NCBI RefSeq assembly: GCF_019175285.1 | Contig: NC_056523.1 | Location: 184,619,956 to 184,683,955, forward strand | Source of the DNA: Sceloporus undulatus | Lineage: Eukaryota; Chordata; Lepidosauria; Squamata; Phrynosomatidae | Reading direction: 5' to 3' | DNA length: 64,000 bases | In this document: one piece after another, positions 10,096-20,284 of the stretch | Layout of the letters: every line of letters starts with the position of its first letter | Position numbering within the stretch: position 1 is the stretch's first letter | Position numbers and translations under genes: made by a program | The notes under the pieces: model-generated | The model's database searches: none | The model's input: the letters and a program-made list of their open reading frames with translations, nothing else | What the model was told of the DNA's origin: nothing

Positions 10096-11122
10096 TCCCA
10101 CCTTTCCCCCAATATTGGTTTCATAGCTACTTCCATGTTTTTCCCATTGTCATCCTACATTTCTGCTTGTTCAATGGCTCTTCAAATGATCTATGACCAC
10201 CAATGAGGAAGGCTCTTGTTTCACTGAACTGAGTCCTTAGTCCCTCAGGTAGGAAACAGTTAATAAGGGAGAGTAAGGTAGGAGGGTTGGCTTCCTTGTG
10301 TCTTGAGTAGAGAGCGAGAGTCACTGTAGGAAGAAGCCTCTGATTTCATCACTCTTACCAAAGGAATGTGGAAAATCTGCACTGCCAGAGACTCTTGTGC
10401 CTGTAACCTGCATGGCTCATCCATTCCTCACGGACAAGCCGACGTGTACTGACACTTCTGGGTCTAGTCTTTGGACGGAATCTGGACCATGAGAACAAAG
10501 TGCTTCCAGTGTCTCTGGGGTTCAGCTTTGCAAAGGGGAGGTAAGGGCTTGGTTCTCCAGTGGTGATCTATAGTGTTTGAGACTCCTTACACCAGACCTG
10601 ATTTCTCAATTGAGGGCACACCTCAGCTCAACAACTTCTGAAGGAACTCTGCAGAGAGGAATTTTCAGATTCCTGTCTTTATGAGTAGGTTCCCCCCTCC
10701 CCCCACCATCTCTCTGTTGGAAAATGTAGGCCTGTGTCTGGCACTTTGATCTGTCCTTCACAAAACTGCCAGGCGACTTCACTCATCCTCTTCTACTGAA
10801 GTCTGTTTAATGACTCTCCTTCCTGAACCACTCCTGAGAAATCAACCTGACTCCCGAAGCGTGAAGGCTCTTCTGCCACTCTGCCTTGACAGATGCTGAA
10901 ATATTGGCAGAATTGCTAGACTTGTGGAAAGCAACAGAGATGTGCCTACAGAAAATGAGGATGATGGACCTCCAAGGAAAACTATGCTGAAGATATGGCT
11001 ACTGGGGAAATAATTGGATGTACGTCTTCCGCCAAAGGCTAAAACCATAGAGGTTCAATAAAGGCAAAGGCCAGTGAATATCCTACAAGTGAAGAGTGGT
11101 GGCTGATACAATCTCAGAGAAG
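10096..11122 (+). other. Apparently unique sequence upstream of GMIP; presumed promoter/5' UTR region
   Basis: No repeat family was recognised here, unlike the flanks. There is no CpG island. A strong donor-like site GAG|GTAAGG lies at 10540/10541 and could end a non-coding first exon spliced to the exon carrying the ATG, but no partner acceptor stands out. Promoter position is unknown. Confidence 0.35.
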
Positions 11123-11372
11123 ATGAGCATCACCAGGGACCAAAATGACCCCAGCTGCCTTTGCTATGGCCGAGAGTCACCTCTGGGCAATGAGTTCATA
11201 GCCAATGAGTCTGGGTTCCTGAGTGCTGTTTGGACTTCCATACAGCTATCTGCCTGTGGAGAAGGCATGGGATGTGTTGAGACCTGTCCTAACCAGCTGT
11301 TCCAAGTCACCAGGCACCTAAGAGACATTGACGAAAAGTTCCAGAGTTTCCGGGAACTTTTCCAAAGAGTTG
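11123..11372 (+). CDS. GMIP: GMIP-like RhoGAP, coding exon 1 (N-terminus)
   Basis: This exon encodes residues 1-83, beginning MSITRDQNDPSCLCYGRESP and ending FQSFRELFQRV. An in-frame TGA at 11090-11092 precedes the first ATG (11123, A at -3), which supports this start unless an unseen upstream exon joins in. The donor is TG|GTAAGT at 11372/11373, leaving one base of a split Gly codon. The last third (VTRHLRDIDEKFQSFRELFQ) resembles the helix before the LEELL segment in ARHGAP29 and ARHGAP45. Residues 1-50 are Cys-containing and not recognised. The gene assignment rests mainly on exon 3. Confidence 0.75.
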
Positions 11373-11886
11373 GTAAGTTCAGGAAGCAGTTTCATTTGCT
11401 TGTTTATTGATTTATTCGTGTCCCATCATTTTTTATTTTGTCTCAATCAGCTTTATTACCTTATGACAACCCTGTGCAGTGAGTTAAGAAAGGAATGTAT
11501 AAATCTTTCCGTTCTGTGCATCTTTTATTTACCCATAATTCCTTTCTACTACTGCATTAATCTGTGCATTTCATTTTTAAAAAATCCTCTCAAAATATTG
11601 AAATGCGTATCTTTCTCCCAAGATAGGTATTTAAACCAGAGCTTGGAAAGTTGTTGTAAAAAAAGAATAAATAAATACATTTGCATTTCGTAAACATTAA
11701 TAAAATTGCCATATTGGCCATTACTGGATACTTATGAGTAATATGTTGATCATATATTTATTTTTAATTACTTTTAATTATTATTCTTTCACTACCACTC
11801 TCCCCAAAAGAATAGAAAGATAGCCAAAAATGACCAAGGATCCTCTCAAAGGACCATTTAAATGTTTCTGAAGTAACTACAGTACA

Positions 11887-12098
11887 GCCAAAATGGTGTA
11901 GTGGTTTGAGCACTGGACTATAACTCTGGACAGCAAGTTTCAAACCCCACTGGTGCCTCTGGGCAAGTTATAGTCTCTCAACTTCAGAGGATGGCAATAG
12001 CAAACCCCCTCTGAATAAACTTGCCAAGAAAATTCTGTGATCGGTTCACCTTAAGGTTCCCATAAGTTGAAATGACTTGAAGGCGCACAACAACAACC
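11887..12098 (+). repeat. tRNA-derived CORE/MIR-like SINE in GMIP intron 1
   Basis: It starts CCAAAATGGTGTAGTGGTTT and ends GAAGGCGCACAACAACAACC. Confidence 0.8.
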
Positions 12099-12391
12099 GT
12101 AAGCAACTACTAAATTAATATTAATTACATTAATCATTGTTAATGTTATTTGGAAGTAACTGGTTGCTAAAATAGTAACATTACAGGCAATGTCAACATA
12201 TGAAACATATTAAATGTATATTTTCACTAAAAGGCATATTTTATTACATTTATGTTTCCAAAATCAGCGTTGAAACATTCAGAAAATGGATGAATAGTTA
12301 AATTCTGACACACACATCAGTCCAGGAAGTGCGGATCAGGTCATTCTGTCTAGGAATTCACAAAGATCAAATTCCGAAAACATCCCTAGAT

Positions 12392-13737
12392 TTTTTGTTG
12401 TTGTCAATCTCAACCCATGGCAACCCTTCTGATGAAACACTTCCACGACCCCCTGTCCTTCATTGCTCTGCTTAGTTCCTGTATGCTCATACCCATGACC
12501 TCCTTAATAGAGTCCATCCATCCAGCATGTGGCCTTCCTCTCTTTCTACTTCCCTCCACTCTTCCTAGCATAATTGTTTTCCCATTGAGTCTTGCCTTCT
12601 CATGATGTGTCCAAAGTACGACAGCCTCAGTTGGATCATCTTGGCTTCCAGGCAGATTTCTGGCTTAATCTGCTCTAGGATTCATTTGTTTATCTTTTTA
12701 GCTATCTGCGAGATCCTCAGCACTCTTCTCCAGCAACACATGAAATGAATTGATTTTCTCCCTATCTTCTTTCTTGACTGTCCAGCTTTCACATCCATAC
12801 GTGGTAATAGGGAGTACAATGGCTTTCATGATTCTAACTTTTGTGCTCAGTTGCATATCTTTCCATTTTAGGATCTTTTCTAATTCTTTCATAGCCACTC
12901 TCCCCATTCTTAATCTTCTTCTGATTTTCTGGCTGCAACTTCATTTCTATCAGTGTTTAATCCCAGGTATGAGAACTCTTTTACTATTTCTATTTTCTCA
13001 TTGTCTAGTTTGAATTTATTTTAGTTCTCCATTGTCATTATTTTTGTTTTCTTTATGTTCACCAGTAAGCCTGCCTTTGTACTTTCTTCCTTGATCTTCC
13101 TTTGTAATTGTTTCAGGTCTGTGAGGTTTTCTGCTAGTGCTATGATGTCATCTACATATTTTAGATTATTGATATTCTTTCCTCCTATCTTCATTCCTCC
13201 TTTTTCTGTGTCCAGGCCTGCTGCTTTTCATATAATATGTTCTGTATACAAGTTGAATAGATAGGTTGAAAGTATGCAGCCTTGCCTGATCCTTTTGCTA
13301 AATGAGAAACATTCTGTTTCTCTGTGTTCTGTTCTGACAGTAGCCTCTTGTCCTAAGGACAGCTTTCTCATCAGGACTATATGATGTGGTGACACTCCCA
13401 TGTCTTTAAGGTTGTTCCATAGCCTTTCTATGCAGTCAAAGGCTTTATTATAGTCTACAAAACACATGCTGGTTTTCTTTTGGAATTTCCTGGTGCGCTC
13501 CATTAGCATTGTATGTTTGCAATATGGTCCTTAGTGCCTCTTCCTTTCCTGAACCCAGCTTGGACCTCTGGGATTTCTCTCTCAATGTATTGTTAGAGTC
13601 TATGCTGCAGAATTTTGGGCACGATTTTGCTTGCATGGAAAATTAGTGCTACAATCCTATAATTGCTGCAGTCTCATATGTCTCTTTTATTTGTGGATGG
13701 GGATGTACATTGATCGTTTCCATTCTTCAGAGAAATA
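12392..13737 (-). mobile_element. RTE/BovB-like LINE, 3' portion
   Basis: Minus-strand frames show reverse-transcriptase and C-terminal blocks of the RTE clade: CFVDYNKAFDCIERLW, IRQGCILSTYLFNLYTEHI and KVRIMKAIVLPITTYGCESW. Several frame breaks are present, so it is dead. Its 5' continuation lies inverted at 13738-14057. Confidence 0.85.
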
Positions 13738-14057
13738 GAAGACAACAACAAAAAGAGAAGAATGAGAGACCTATTCCACAAAATCTGGGAAATCAAAAGA
13801 AAGTTCAAGCCAGGACCAGGATGATTTGTGACAATAAAAATAACATAATTCAAGGAAGGAATAAAAAGGCATTGCATATAATACACAGAAGAGTTATATA
13901 AAAGAGATAATAAAATAAAGGACACATGGAATGAAGAGCCATATGAAGATGAACCCCAAATTCTAAAAAGCGAGGTGGAAGCTGCAATAAGAGAAATGGT
14001 GAAAAACAAATCAGCAGGAACAGATGTTATTCCAATTGAACTGCTGCAATCCCCAGG
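13738..14057 (+). mobile_element. RTE/BovB-like LINE, inverted 5' segment
   Basis: Read on the plus strand this encodes the part just before the minus-strand piece: KKVQARTRMICDNKNN and later SAGTDVIPIELLQS. Order and orientation fit a single insertion whose 5' part was inverted, as in LINE twin priming. Confidence 0.7.
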
Positions 14058-14387
14058 TTAAACTAAGTTAAGAGTCTGGGAGGTTATTTTCCCAAGGCTT
14101 CTGGGGTTTTTAATGAGTTCTGACCCTTCTATTATGTATTATGTGGTAATCACTTCAGTACACCAATGTTGTAGGGCAGTATTGGGAGCCCCTTCCCTGG
14201 CACTCCCCCTGGGGCCCCAGCCATTCCCCTTCCTTGGATGACAAAGCTCAGTGTGTCACATCATCTGTCCTGCTCCCTTAAAACTAGCCTATTGCCCTCA
14301 GGTGTGATGGGAGAGGGTAACCAGTTGCCTGTGTTCCTATATTGTTCTTGCTTCACGCATCAAAATGCCTTGGGCCTGTTTCACTTA

Positions 14388-14736
14388 CATACTCTCCAAC
14401 TGTCTCCGTTTGGCAAGGACAGTTCTGATTAATCCTCTGTCATCATACTTTTTCAGCTTTTAAAAAGTTCCAGTTTCTCTCCCTCCCTGCATTTCCCCCC
14501 TTTGTGCTCAGCTTACTTCAGCAGCTGCAAACTGAATTCAAAGTGCAAAAGCAGTTTTAGCTCAGCAGAGGGGAGATGAGAAGCATAGGAAGAATCTTGC
14601 CCTTCCTACTAGGCCCAAGCAAAAGCAAATTTCTGTAGCCTCTCCTAGCTTGTGTTTTCTTCCTCATTAAAAATATATATTTTGCCATCTTGATCAGTCT
14701 CTCATGTGGTTTTCTTTCACATATCTTGGAGGGTAG
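14388..14736 (-). repeat. Family X repeat, copy 2
   Basis: CATACTCTCCAACTGTCTCC opens it, CAGCTTACTTCAGCAGCTGC is internal, and TCTTGGAGGGTAG closes it. Confidence 0.65.
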
Positions 14737-15167
14737 ACATTTATGATTCCTATAGTCAGATCCAAGACTGTAGCCACTATACCATGCTGTCATTCTCACT
14801 AAAACATTAAAAATCCATTTAAATTGTTCATAAGAATTATTCACCCATTTAAATTGTTTATAAGGATTATTTGTCCAAATGCAGAAAAGATAGTGGCTCT
14901 ATAGTGTACTTGTGCGACCTCTTTCAGGTAGTGGGATTGTGTATTTGAATAACTTGCCTTGCCCTTCCTGAGCCATCATAATTGGAAGTTAAAATACACG
15001 TGCAAGGTTTTGCATTAAATTGAATGATGTCCAGTTAAACAGATAAAAAGGTAATGACTGTGAACCAACATAGACTTAAGTGCACTTAACCTAATTGAGA
15101 CGAATAGGCTTACATGCACTTAAGGTGGGCTGTGGCCAATTGATGTAATAACTTGCAATCCTCTTGT
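14737..15167. other. No recognised element
   Basis: AT-rich intron sequence with no identified repeat or exon. Confidence 0.3.
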
Positions 15168-15310
15168 GCAAGGGCAGTCAAAGTGCAGTCTCCAAATAGT
15201 GTTATACAAATAGACTGGAACTCCCAGCAAACCTCATCACTGGTCATCTTTGTCAGGGAAGATGGGAGTTGCAATCCAACTGTATTTGGAAATCTGCCAT
15301 TTGCATACCC
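15168..15310. mobile_element. Probable hAT palindromic MITE, degraded
   Basis: GACTGGAACTCCCAGCAAACC and GATGGGAGTTGCAATCCAAC are inverted arms of the type seen in hAT miniature elements here. No clear target duplication. Confidence 0.4.
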
Positions 15311-15414
15311 ATGGTGTTACATCCCAAATCAGGAATTTTGGCTGTTCGTAATTCATATCCCCCCCACCTGACTTTTCTTGTTTCAGATATGCTGACTTTC
15401 TGCAATTAGTAGAA

Positions 15415-15651
15415 TAGCAGCATGGTGTAGTGGTTTGGGTGTTGGACTATGACTCTGGAGACCAAGGTTGAATTCCCAGACCAGCCATGAAACCCACGGA
15501 GTAACTTGGGCAAGTCACATGCTCTCATCCTCAGGGGAAGGCAATGGCAAACCTCCTCTGAACAAATCTTGCCAAGAAAACCCCATGATAGGGTTGCCTT
15601 AGGGTCACCAAAAGTCAGAAAGGATTTGAAAGCACCCAATAACAACAACAT
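15415..15651 (+). repeat. tRNA-derived CORE/MIR-like SINE
   Basis: One of the better-kept copies: GCAGCATGGTGTAGTGGTTT at the head, GAACAAATCTTGCCAAGAAA in the middle and AATAACAACAACAT at the end. Confidence 0.85.
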
Positions 15652-15828
15652 ATTATGGACAAATGTTTTTTCATTTTATTTGCAGAGGGACAGTTCTATG
15701 TTCCCATCACATAAACAGACAGCATGATGCTAAGAAAATGAAAAACAGGTTGATGATCAGTGGCAACATGCATACCAGGAGAAACATATGCATGCAATAA
15801 ATTAGACTTCTCCCCACCCTCCCAGGGA

Positions 15829-16365
15829 TTTACCACATGAGCCCTGTTCTCACAGCAATTGCATCAGTTAAAAAAAAAAAAAAGGAAACATACTACATTC
15901 AGAGCCGCTATATTGCACATTTTCGGAATGACGTAACTGGAGCTGTTGCCGCCATTGCATTCTCTTCCTGAGACCCCTTTAACCCTCCTCCCTGCCTTAT
16001 GTCCTACCTAGCAGGCCTTTCTGTATTTTTATTTTGTTCTATTTTTATTTTTAAAAAACTCACACAATTCCAGAGCTCTACTACAGTGTCATAAGTTTTT
16101 AAAAAAAGTTTTTTAAAGAAAGAAAAGAAACAGGAGAAAAAATAAAGGGAATTGGGCTGCTTGGTAATAATAAGGGGGAGAGGAGGAGAGACTGATACCA
16201 CAAGACTGCTGATAAGGCGATTGCCCCAGCAATGACATTTTCTACCTGGGGACTTGTACTATTGAAAGCTCATTGATGGGTTTCCACTTTCAATGGAAAG
16301 GGATGCCCTAATTGTGGTTGAGGGGATGCAGCAGCTATGGGACAGAGGTGGTGGCGTGTGATAAG
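15829..16365 (+). mobile_element. Family W DNA element, copy 1
   Basis: Left end TTACCACATGAGCCC and right end GGCGTGTGATAA are inverted matches. The interior shares AACCCTCCTCCCTGCC and the stretch around GGGAGAGGAGGAGAGACTG with copies at 44363 and 59448. Confidence 0.55.
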
Positions 16366-16437
16366 TAGCACCAAAGTTGCTTTCATCAGAGTATAATCAC
16401 AGTTTAAAAGCAATGTGTATTAATCTTATTATTTGTC

Positions 16438-16683
16438 TGTTGTTGCTGTGCACCTTCAAATCATTTCCAATTTATGGCAACCCTAAGGCAACCCTTCATG
16501 AGATTTTCTTGGCAAGATTTGTTCAGAAGGGGTTTGCCATTGCCTTCCTCTGAGTGGGAAACACTCTGAAAGTGTGTTTAAGGTAACCCAGTGGGTTTAC
16601 ATGGCCGAACCAGGATTCAATCTGTGGTGTCCAGAGTCATAGCCCAAGACTAAAACTACTGTACTATGCCACGCTGGATCTCC
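16438..16683 (-). repeat. tRNA-derived CORE/MIR-like SINE
   Basis: Minus-strand reading begins AGCGTGGCATAGTACAGTAG and ends GAAGGTGCACAGCAACAACA. Confidence 0.8.
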
Positions 16684-16827
16684 TTATTTGCAGACCTTGA
16701 ATCCAGAGGAAATTCTAGAATTACAGAGGGAATTCTACTGTCTTCTGCTTCGACTTCCCCACCCCAGTTTTTCCCCAGCTCTACCTTTCTACAAAAAACA
16801 GTTAAGGAGGGAAAGTCAAAGTAGCTG

Positions 16828-17042
16828 CACAGGGGGATCTTTCACATTACATATTTATAGCACAGAATCTTGAGATTTGCAGTTTAGAGGTATTAAGAAT
16901 AAGAATAAGGTACAGTATTAAGAATCCTCAGCTAGGGAGCTTCTCTGGTGCCTCCAACCAAATTACAAACTGCAATCCCTAGGATGCAGCCATGGCAGTT
17001 AAAGTGGAATCATAGCAGTACAACTGTATAGTCAGAAAGGGC
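16828..17042. mobile_element. Foldback MITE M1, degraded copy
   Basis: TTGAGATTTGCAGTTT and GCCATGGCAGTTAAAGTGG identify it. The left arm is poor and holds a local duplication of AAGAATAAGAATAAGG. Confidence 0.5.
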
Positions 17043-17437
17043 CCAATATTTTTTGAGTGGTGGCATCCAGTGACAATGTCAGTTTGTTGTTGTTGTTGTT
17101 TGACTTGAACTTATGGCAAGCCAATGCAGGCACTTGGTCTGTAACATTGAGGGCAGTCAGCAAACCACTTTTGAATGAACCAGACTCCTAGCTGACTGCA
17201 TTTTAAAGTAATATTCTGTCCAGCCAGAAATCACTTACGGCTGTGGGTTTTTTAACTACGTACTTCTAAGGCTGTGTGCTTGCTTGTATACTGAAGGTTG
17301 TTTCACAGAGGTATTTTCAGCTGGAAAGAACAGTCTTTTTTTTGTCTCCCCCCTCTAGGGTTTTGAGACATTTTAGAGGGTCAAGGGCCACATGTGTCCC
17401 ACCTTAATGGCTGTAAAGGGCCTACTAGTCACAGTTC

Positions 17438-17613
17438 ACTGTGTTGTTGTGTGTCTTCAAATAATTTCTGATCTATGGTGCTGTAAGGTGACCCTATCAT
17501 GGGGTTTTCTGGGGCTGGGAGTGTGTGACCCATTGGGTTTCTATGGCTGAGTGAAAAATCAGCTCCTGATCTGCAGAATCACAATCTGACACTCAGCCAC
17601 TATACCATACTGG
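17438..17613 (-). repeat. tRNA-derived SINE, internally deleted; another fragment at 17085-17165
   Basis: GTGTGTCTTCAAATAATTTC and ACCCTATCATGGGGTTTTC are present, then the sequence jumps to the tRNA-like head (CAGCCACTATACCATACTGG). Confidence 0.65.
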
Positions 17614-17659
17614 CCTAGATATTATTAGACAATATGGAAAACTGTATCGGATGCTGCTA

Positions 17660-17785
17660 GAGTCTCCTTCTTTGGAAGTTTAGGCTGGGTGGCAATCTAT
17701 CGGGGATGCTTTGATTGTGTCTTCCTGAATGGCAGGGCTTTGGACTGAATGGCCCTTGGTGTCTCTTCCAGGGGATTGAACAGCC
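17660..17785 (+). mobile_element. CR1 LINE 3' tail fragment
   Basis: GAGTCTCCTTCTTTGGAAG, GGGGATGCTTTGATTGTG and GGCCCTTGGTGTCTCTTCC follow the CR1 3' end order seen inverted at 20285-20470. Confidence 0.65.
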
Positions 17786-17848
17786 CTCTTCCATTCTAAG
17801 ACAATAGAAGTTGGATGCTGGCATGAAGTTGGAATTAGGCCTAAAACC

Positions 17849-18153
17849 CATACTGTCCAACATTTCAGATAAAAAAAGGACACCTGTAGCACAGAAGCTA
17901 GGAGAGGTTTTTGCCAGAGCCTCCTGGGAAGGGCAAGATTCTGCCCCAATTCTCTCCTCTGTTTAGTGAATGGAGTGCAAACTACTTTTGCACTTTGACC
18001 TCAGTTTGCAGCAACTGAAGTAATCTGAGTACAAAGGGGGAATGTGGGAGAAGGAGAGAGAAACTGGGACATTTCCAAAGCAGCTGAAAAAGTGGGGTGT
18101 CAGAAGGCTAATTGGGACTGCCCTGCTACATTGGGACAGTTGGAGAGTGTGCA
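17849..18153 (+). repeat. Family X repeat, copy 3
   Basis: CATACTGTCCAACATTTCAG opens it and GGGACAGTTGGAGAGTGTG closes it. Confidence 0.65.
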
Positions 18154-18221
18154 AGCAACTCCCCTTTAGTGACAGCACTGAAGAGGATAGCTGGAAGAAT
18201 TCAAAGGGTATTTCTAGAGTC

Positions 18222-18775
18222 TAGGTTATTATTATTATTAACCTTTATTTATAAAGCGCTGTAAATTTACACAGCGCTGTACATAAATTTTATTTTTTTT
18301 AGTCAGACGGTTCCCTGCCCTCAGGCTTACAATCTAAAAGACACGACACAAAAGGAGAAGGGAGTGGTGGTGGGGAATAGGATCAGGTCCAGCAGATCTT
18401 TTCCACCTCCGAGGCCTGGACCAAGGCAGATGGACTGGAGGAAGGGCTTGGCTTCTTGATGGATGATTAGAAGGAGGCTTCCTGGGTCGGAGAGGGGCTC
18501 ACCTCTGGGAATGCTTCTCTAAACAATATAGTCTTTAATTCAGTTTTGAAACTGGGCAGAGAAGTGATGAGGTGTGCATGTGGGGGAAGAAGGTTCCAGG
18601 AGTAAGGGGCAGCAAGCGAGAAGGGACGAATTCGGGAGGGGGCAGTGGTAGTCCTACATTGTGACAGGAGACCCTGACTACCAGAGCGGAGGGTGCGAGT
18701 AGGAATGTAAGGAGAAAGAAGGTCAGATAAGTAAGGAGGGGCCAACCCATGGAGGTTTTAGATGATAGAAAGCGG
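18222..18775 (-). mobile_element. L2 LINE 3' portion with end of ORF2
   Basis: Minus-strand translation gives PPYLSDLLSPYIPTRTLRSG, then FSLAAPYSWNLLPPHAH and SFKTELKTILF, the classic L2 C-terminus, followed by a 3' UTR ending in ATAAATAAAGGTTAATAATAA. It is well preserved, so relatively young. Confidence 0.85.
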
Positions 18776-18938
18776 TAGGCAGCTATTTTATCTTTTCACC
18801 TATAACTGGTTTTTCATGTGTGTGTTTGTATATGTAGTAAGAGGAAAAACTGGGGAAGGCAGTCGGAAAACATAGGAGGAATACAAATGGAATATGGCAT
18901 TTATACTCCTGTAAAATCTTCCCTGGAAACAAACATTG

Positions 18939-19199
18939 TGTTTTTGTTATTAACTTCCATCAAGTCAACTTCAACTTAAGGTGATTCTATGGGTGACAGA
19001 CTGCCAAGTCACTCTGTCATCAACAACCCTGCTAAGGTGTTGCAGATTTAGTGCCTTCTTCAAATTGAGTCCATCCATCTGGAGTGGTCTTCCTCTTTTC
19101 CTACTGCCTTCTACCTTACCAAGCATTATTGTCTTGTTTAGTGAGCCATGTCTTCTCATGATATGGCTAAAATACAACAGTCTCAGTTTAGCAATCTTA
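18939..19199 (-). mobile_element. RTE-like LINE 3' end, left part of an interrupted copy
   Basis: Minus-strand reading includes KLRLLYFSHIMRRHGSLNKT and LGKVEGSRKRGRPLQMDG. It is cut at 19199 by the foldback element and resumes at 19758. Confidence 0.8.
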
Positions 19200-19757
19200 G
19201 GCCCGTTACAAACGGGCAGGAAAGTAAGGGCAGAGAGCGTACTAGGGTTAGAAAGGGGCGGTGCTTCCACACACCCCTAACCCTAGTGCGCGCTCCGCCT
19301 GCAAAAATGGCGGCAGCCATTCCACACGGCCGCCGCCATGAGGATGTCACGACCACGCCGCCTCTATACGGGGCGGTGCGGATGTGACGTCCTTGCTCCG
19401 CGCCAGGGCGCTTAGTGTGCCCTTAGCGCGGAGCAGGAAGGAGCTCTGTTTCGGAGCTCCTTCCTGGTTTGGTCTGCTGGGCGCAGCCTTCACACAGCTG
19501 CGCCCAGCGGACCAAAGGAGAAAGGGGCCAAGCAGCCCCTTTCTTCTCCTCCCCGCCACCGCGGGGTGTCCTTGGGGCTTGAAGCCCCAGGGACACCCCT
19601 TTTCAGGCTGCGGGGAAGCGGCCTTTTGCCGCTTCCCCACAGCCTGGAAAGCGGCGGATCGGAGCCTCAGCGTCTGCTGGTCTATCTGTTGAGGCCCCAA
19701 TACACCGGGGAAAGGGGCGGGTGCAACCCGCCCCAAACAGGCGGTCTGTAACCCGCC
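19200..19757. mobile_element. CpG-rich MITE family H (Harbinger-like), 558 bp, TTA duplication
   Basis: Ends GGCCCGTTACAAACGGGC and GGTCTGTAACCCGCC are inverted matches. TTA lies at 19197-19199 and 19758-19760. The interior is strikingly GC- and CpG-rich with nested short palindromes such as GGAGCTCTGTTTCGGAGCTCC. No gene. Confidence 0.85.
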
Positions 19758-20075
19758 TTAGTTTCTAAGGAGAATTCGGGCTTAATGTCCTCTAATACTC
19801 ATGTATTTACCTTTTTACCAGTCCACAGTATCCATAGAACTCTTGTCCAGAAGCACATTTCAGAGTAGTTGATTTTCTTCCTCTCTGCCTTCTTCACTGT
19901 CCAGCTTTTACAACCATACATAGAGATGGGAAATATGATGATGGTATGGGCAATCCTAACTTTAATATTAAATTATATAGCTATACATTTCAGAATCTTG
20001 ACTAGTTCCTTCAAGGCTGCTCTTTCAAGTCCTTCTTCGGATTTCTTGGCCACAGTCTCCATTCTGATTAATGAT

Positions 20076-20076
<1 letters not shown>
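19758..20076 (-). mobile_element. RTE-like LINE, right part of the interrupted copy
   Basis: It continues the coding order from 19199 with the block before RLLYF (antisense of CAGTCCACAGTATCC to TTCACTGTCCAGC), and is joined seamlessly if the 19200-19757 insertion and one TTA are removed. Confidence 0.75.
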
Positions 20077-20113
<37 letters not shown>

Positions 20114-20165
20114 TTTATTTGTATTTCCCAAAGGATCAAATCGGGATTACAACCATAGAATAATC
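20077..20165 (-). repeat. (AAT)n array and L2-type tail
   Basis: (AAT)n at 20077-20111 runs into TTTTATTTGTATTTCCCAAAG, an inverted LINE tail. Confidence 0.45.
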
Positions 20166-20169
20166 ATAC

Positions 20170-20284
20170 AGTAACAGTATGGTTTACACTGTAAATCAAC
20201 TTATTCATGGGTAATGATAAAATCCATAATTTGACCCCCAAAAGCTGCCCTGGACTTATACATGAGGTCGATACAGTTGAGTAT
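20170..20284. mobile_element. Family Z MITE, internally deleted copy
   Basis: AATCAACTTATTCATGGGT and GCTGCCCTGGACTTATACATG match the ends of the 8681-9075 copy, with the middle missing. Confidence 0.55.

Noticed and set aside
11328-11693. Open frame overlapping GMIP exon 1 into the intron
   Set aside because: It is in another frame than the exon and AT-rich beyond the donor.
19347-19736. Open frame of 129 codons on the minus strand
   Set aside because: Entirely within the non-coding MITE 19200-19757.
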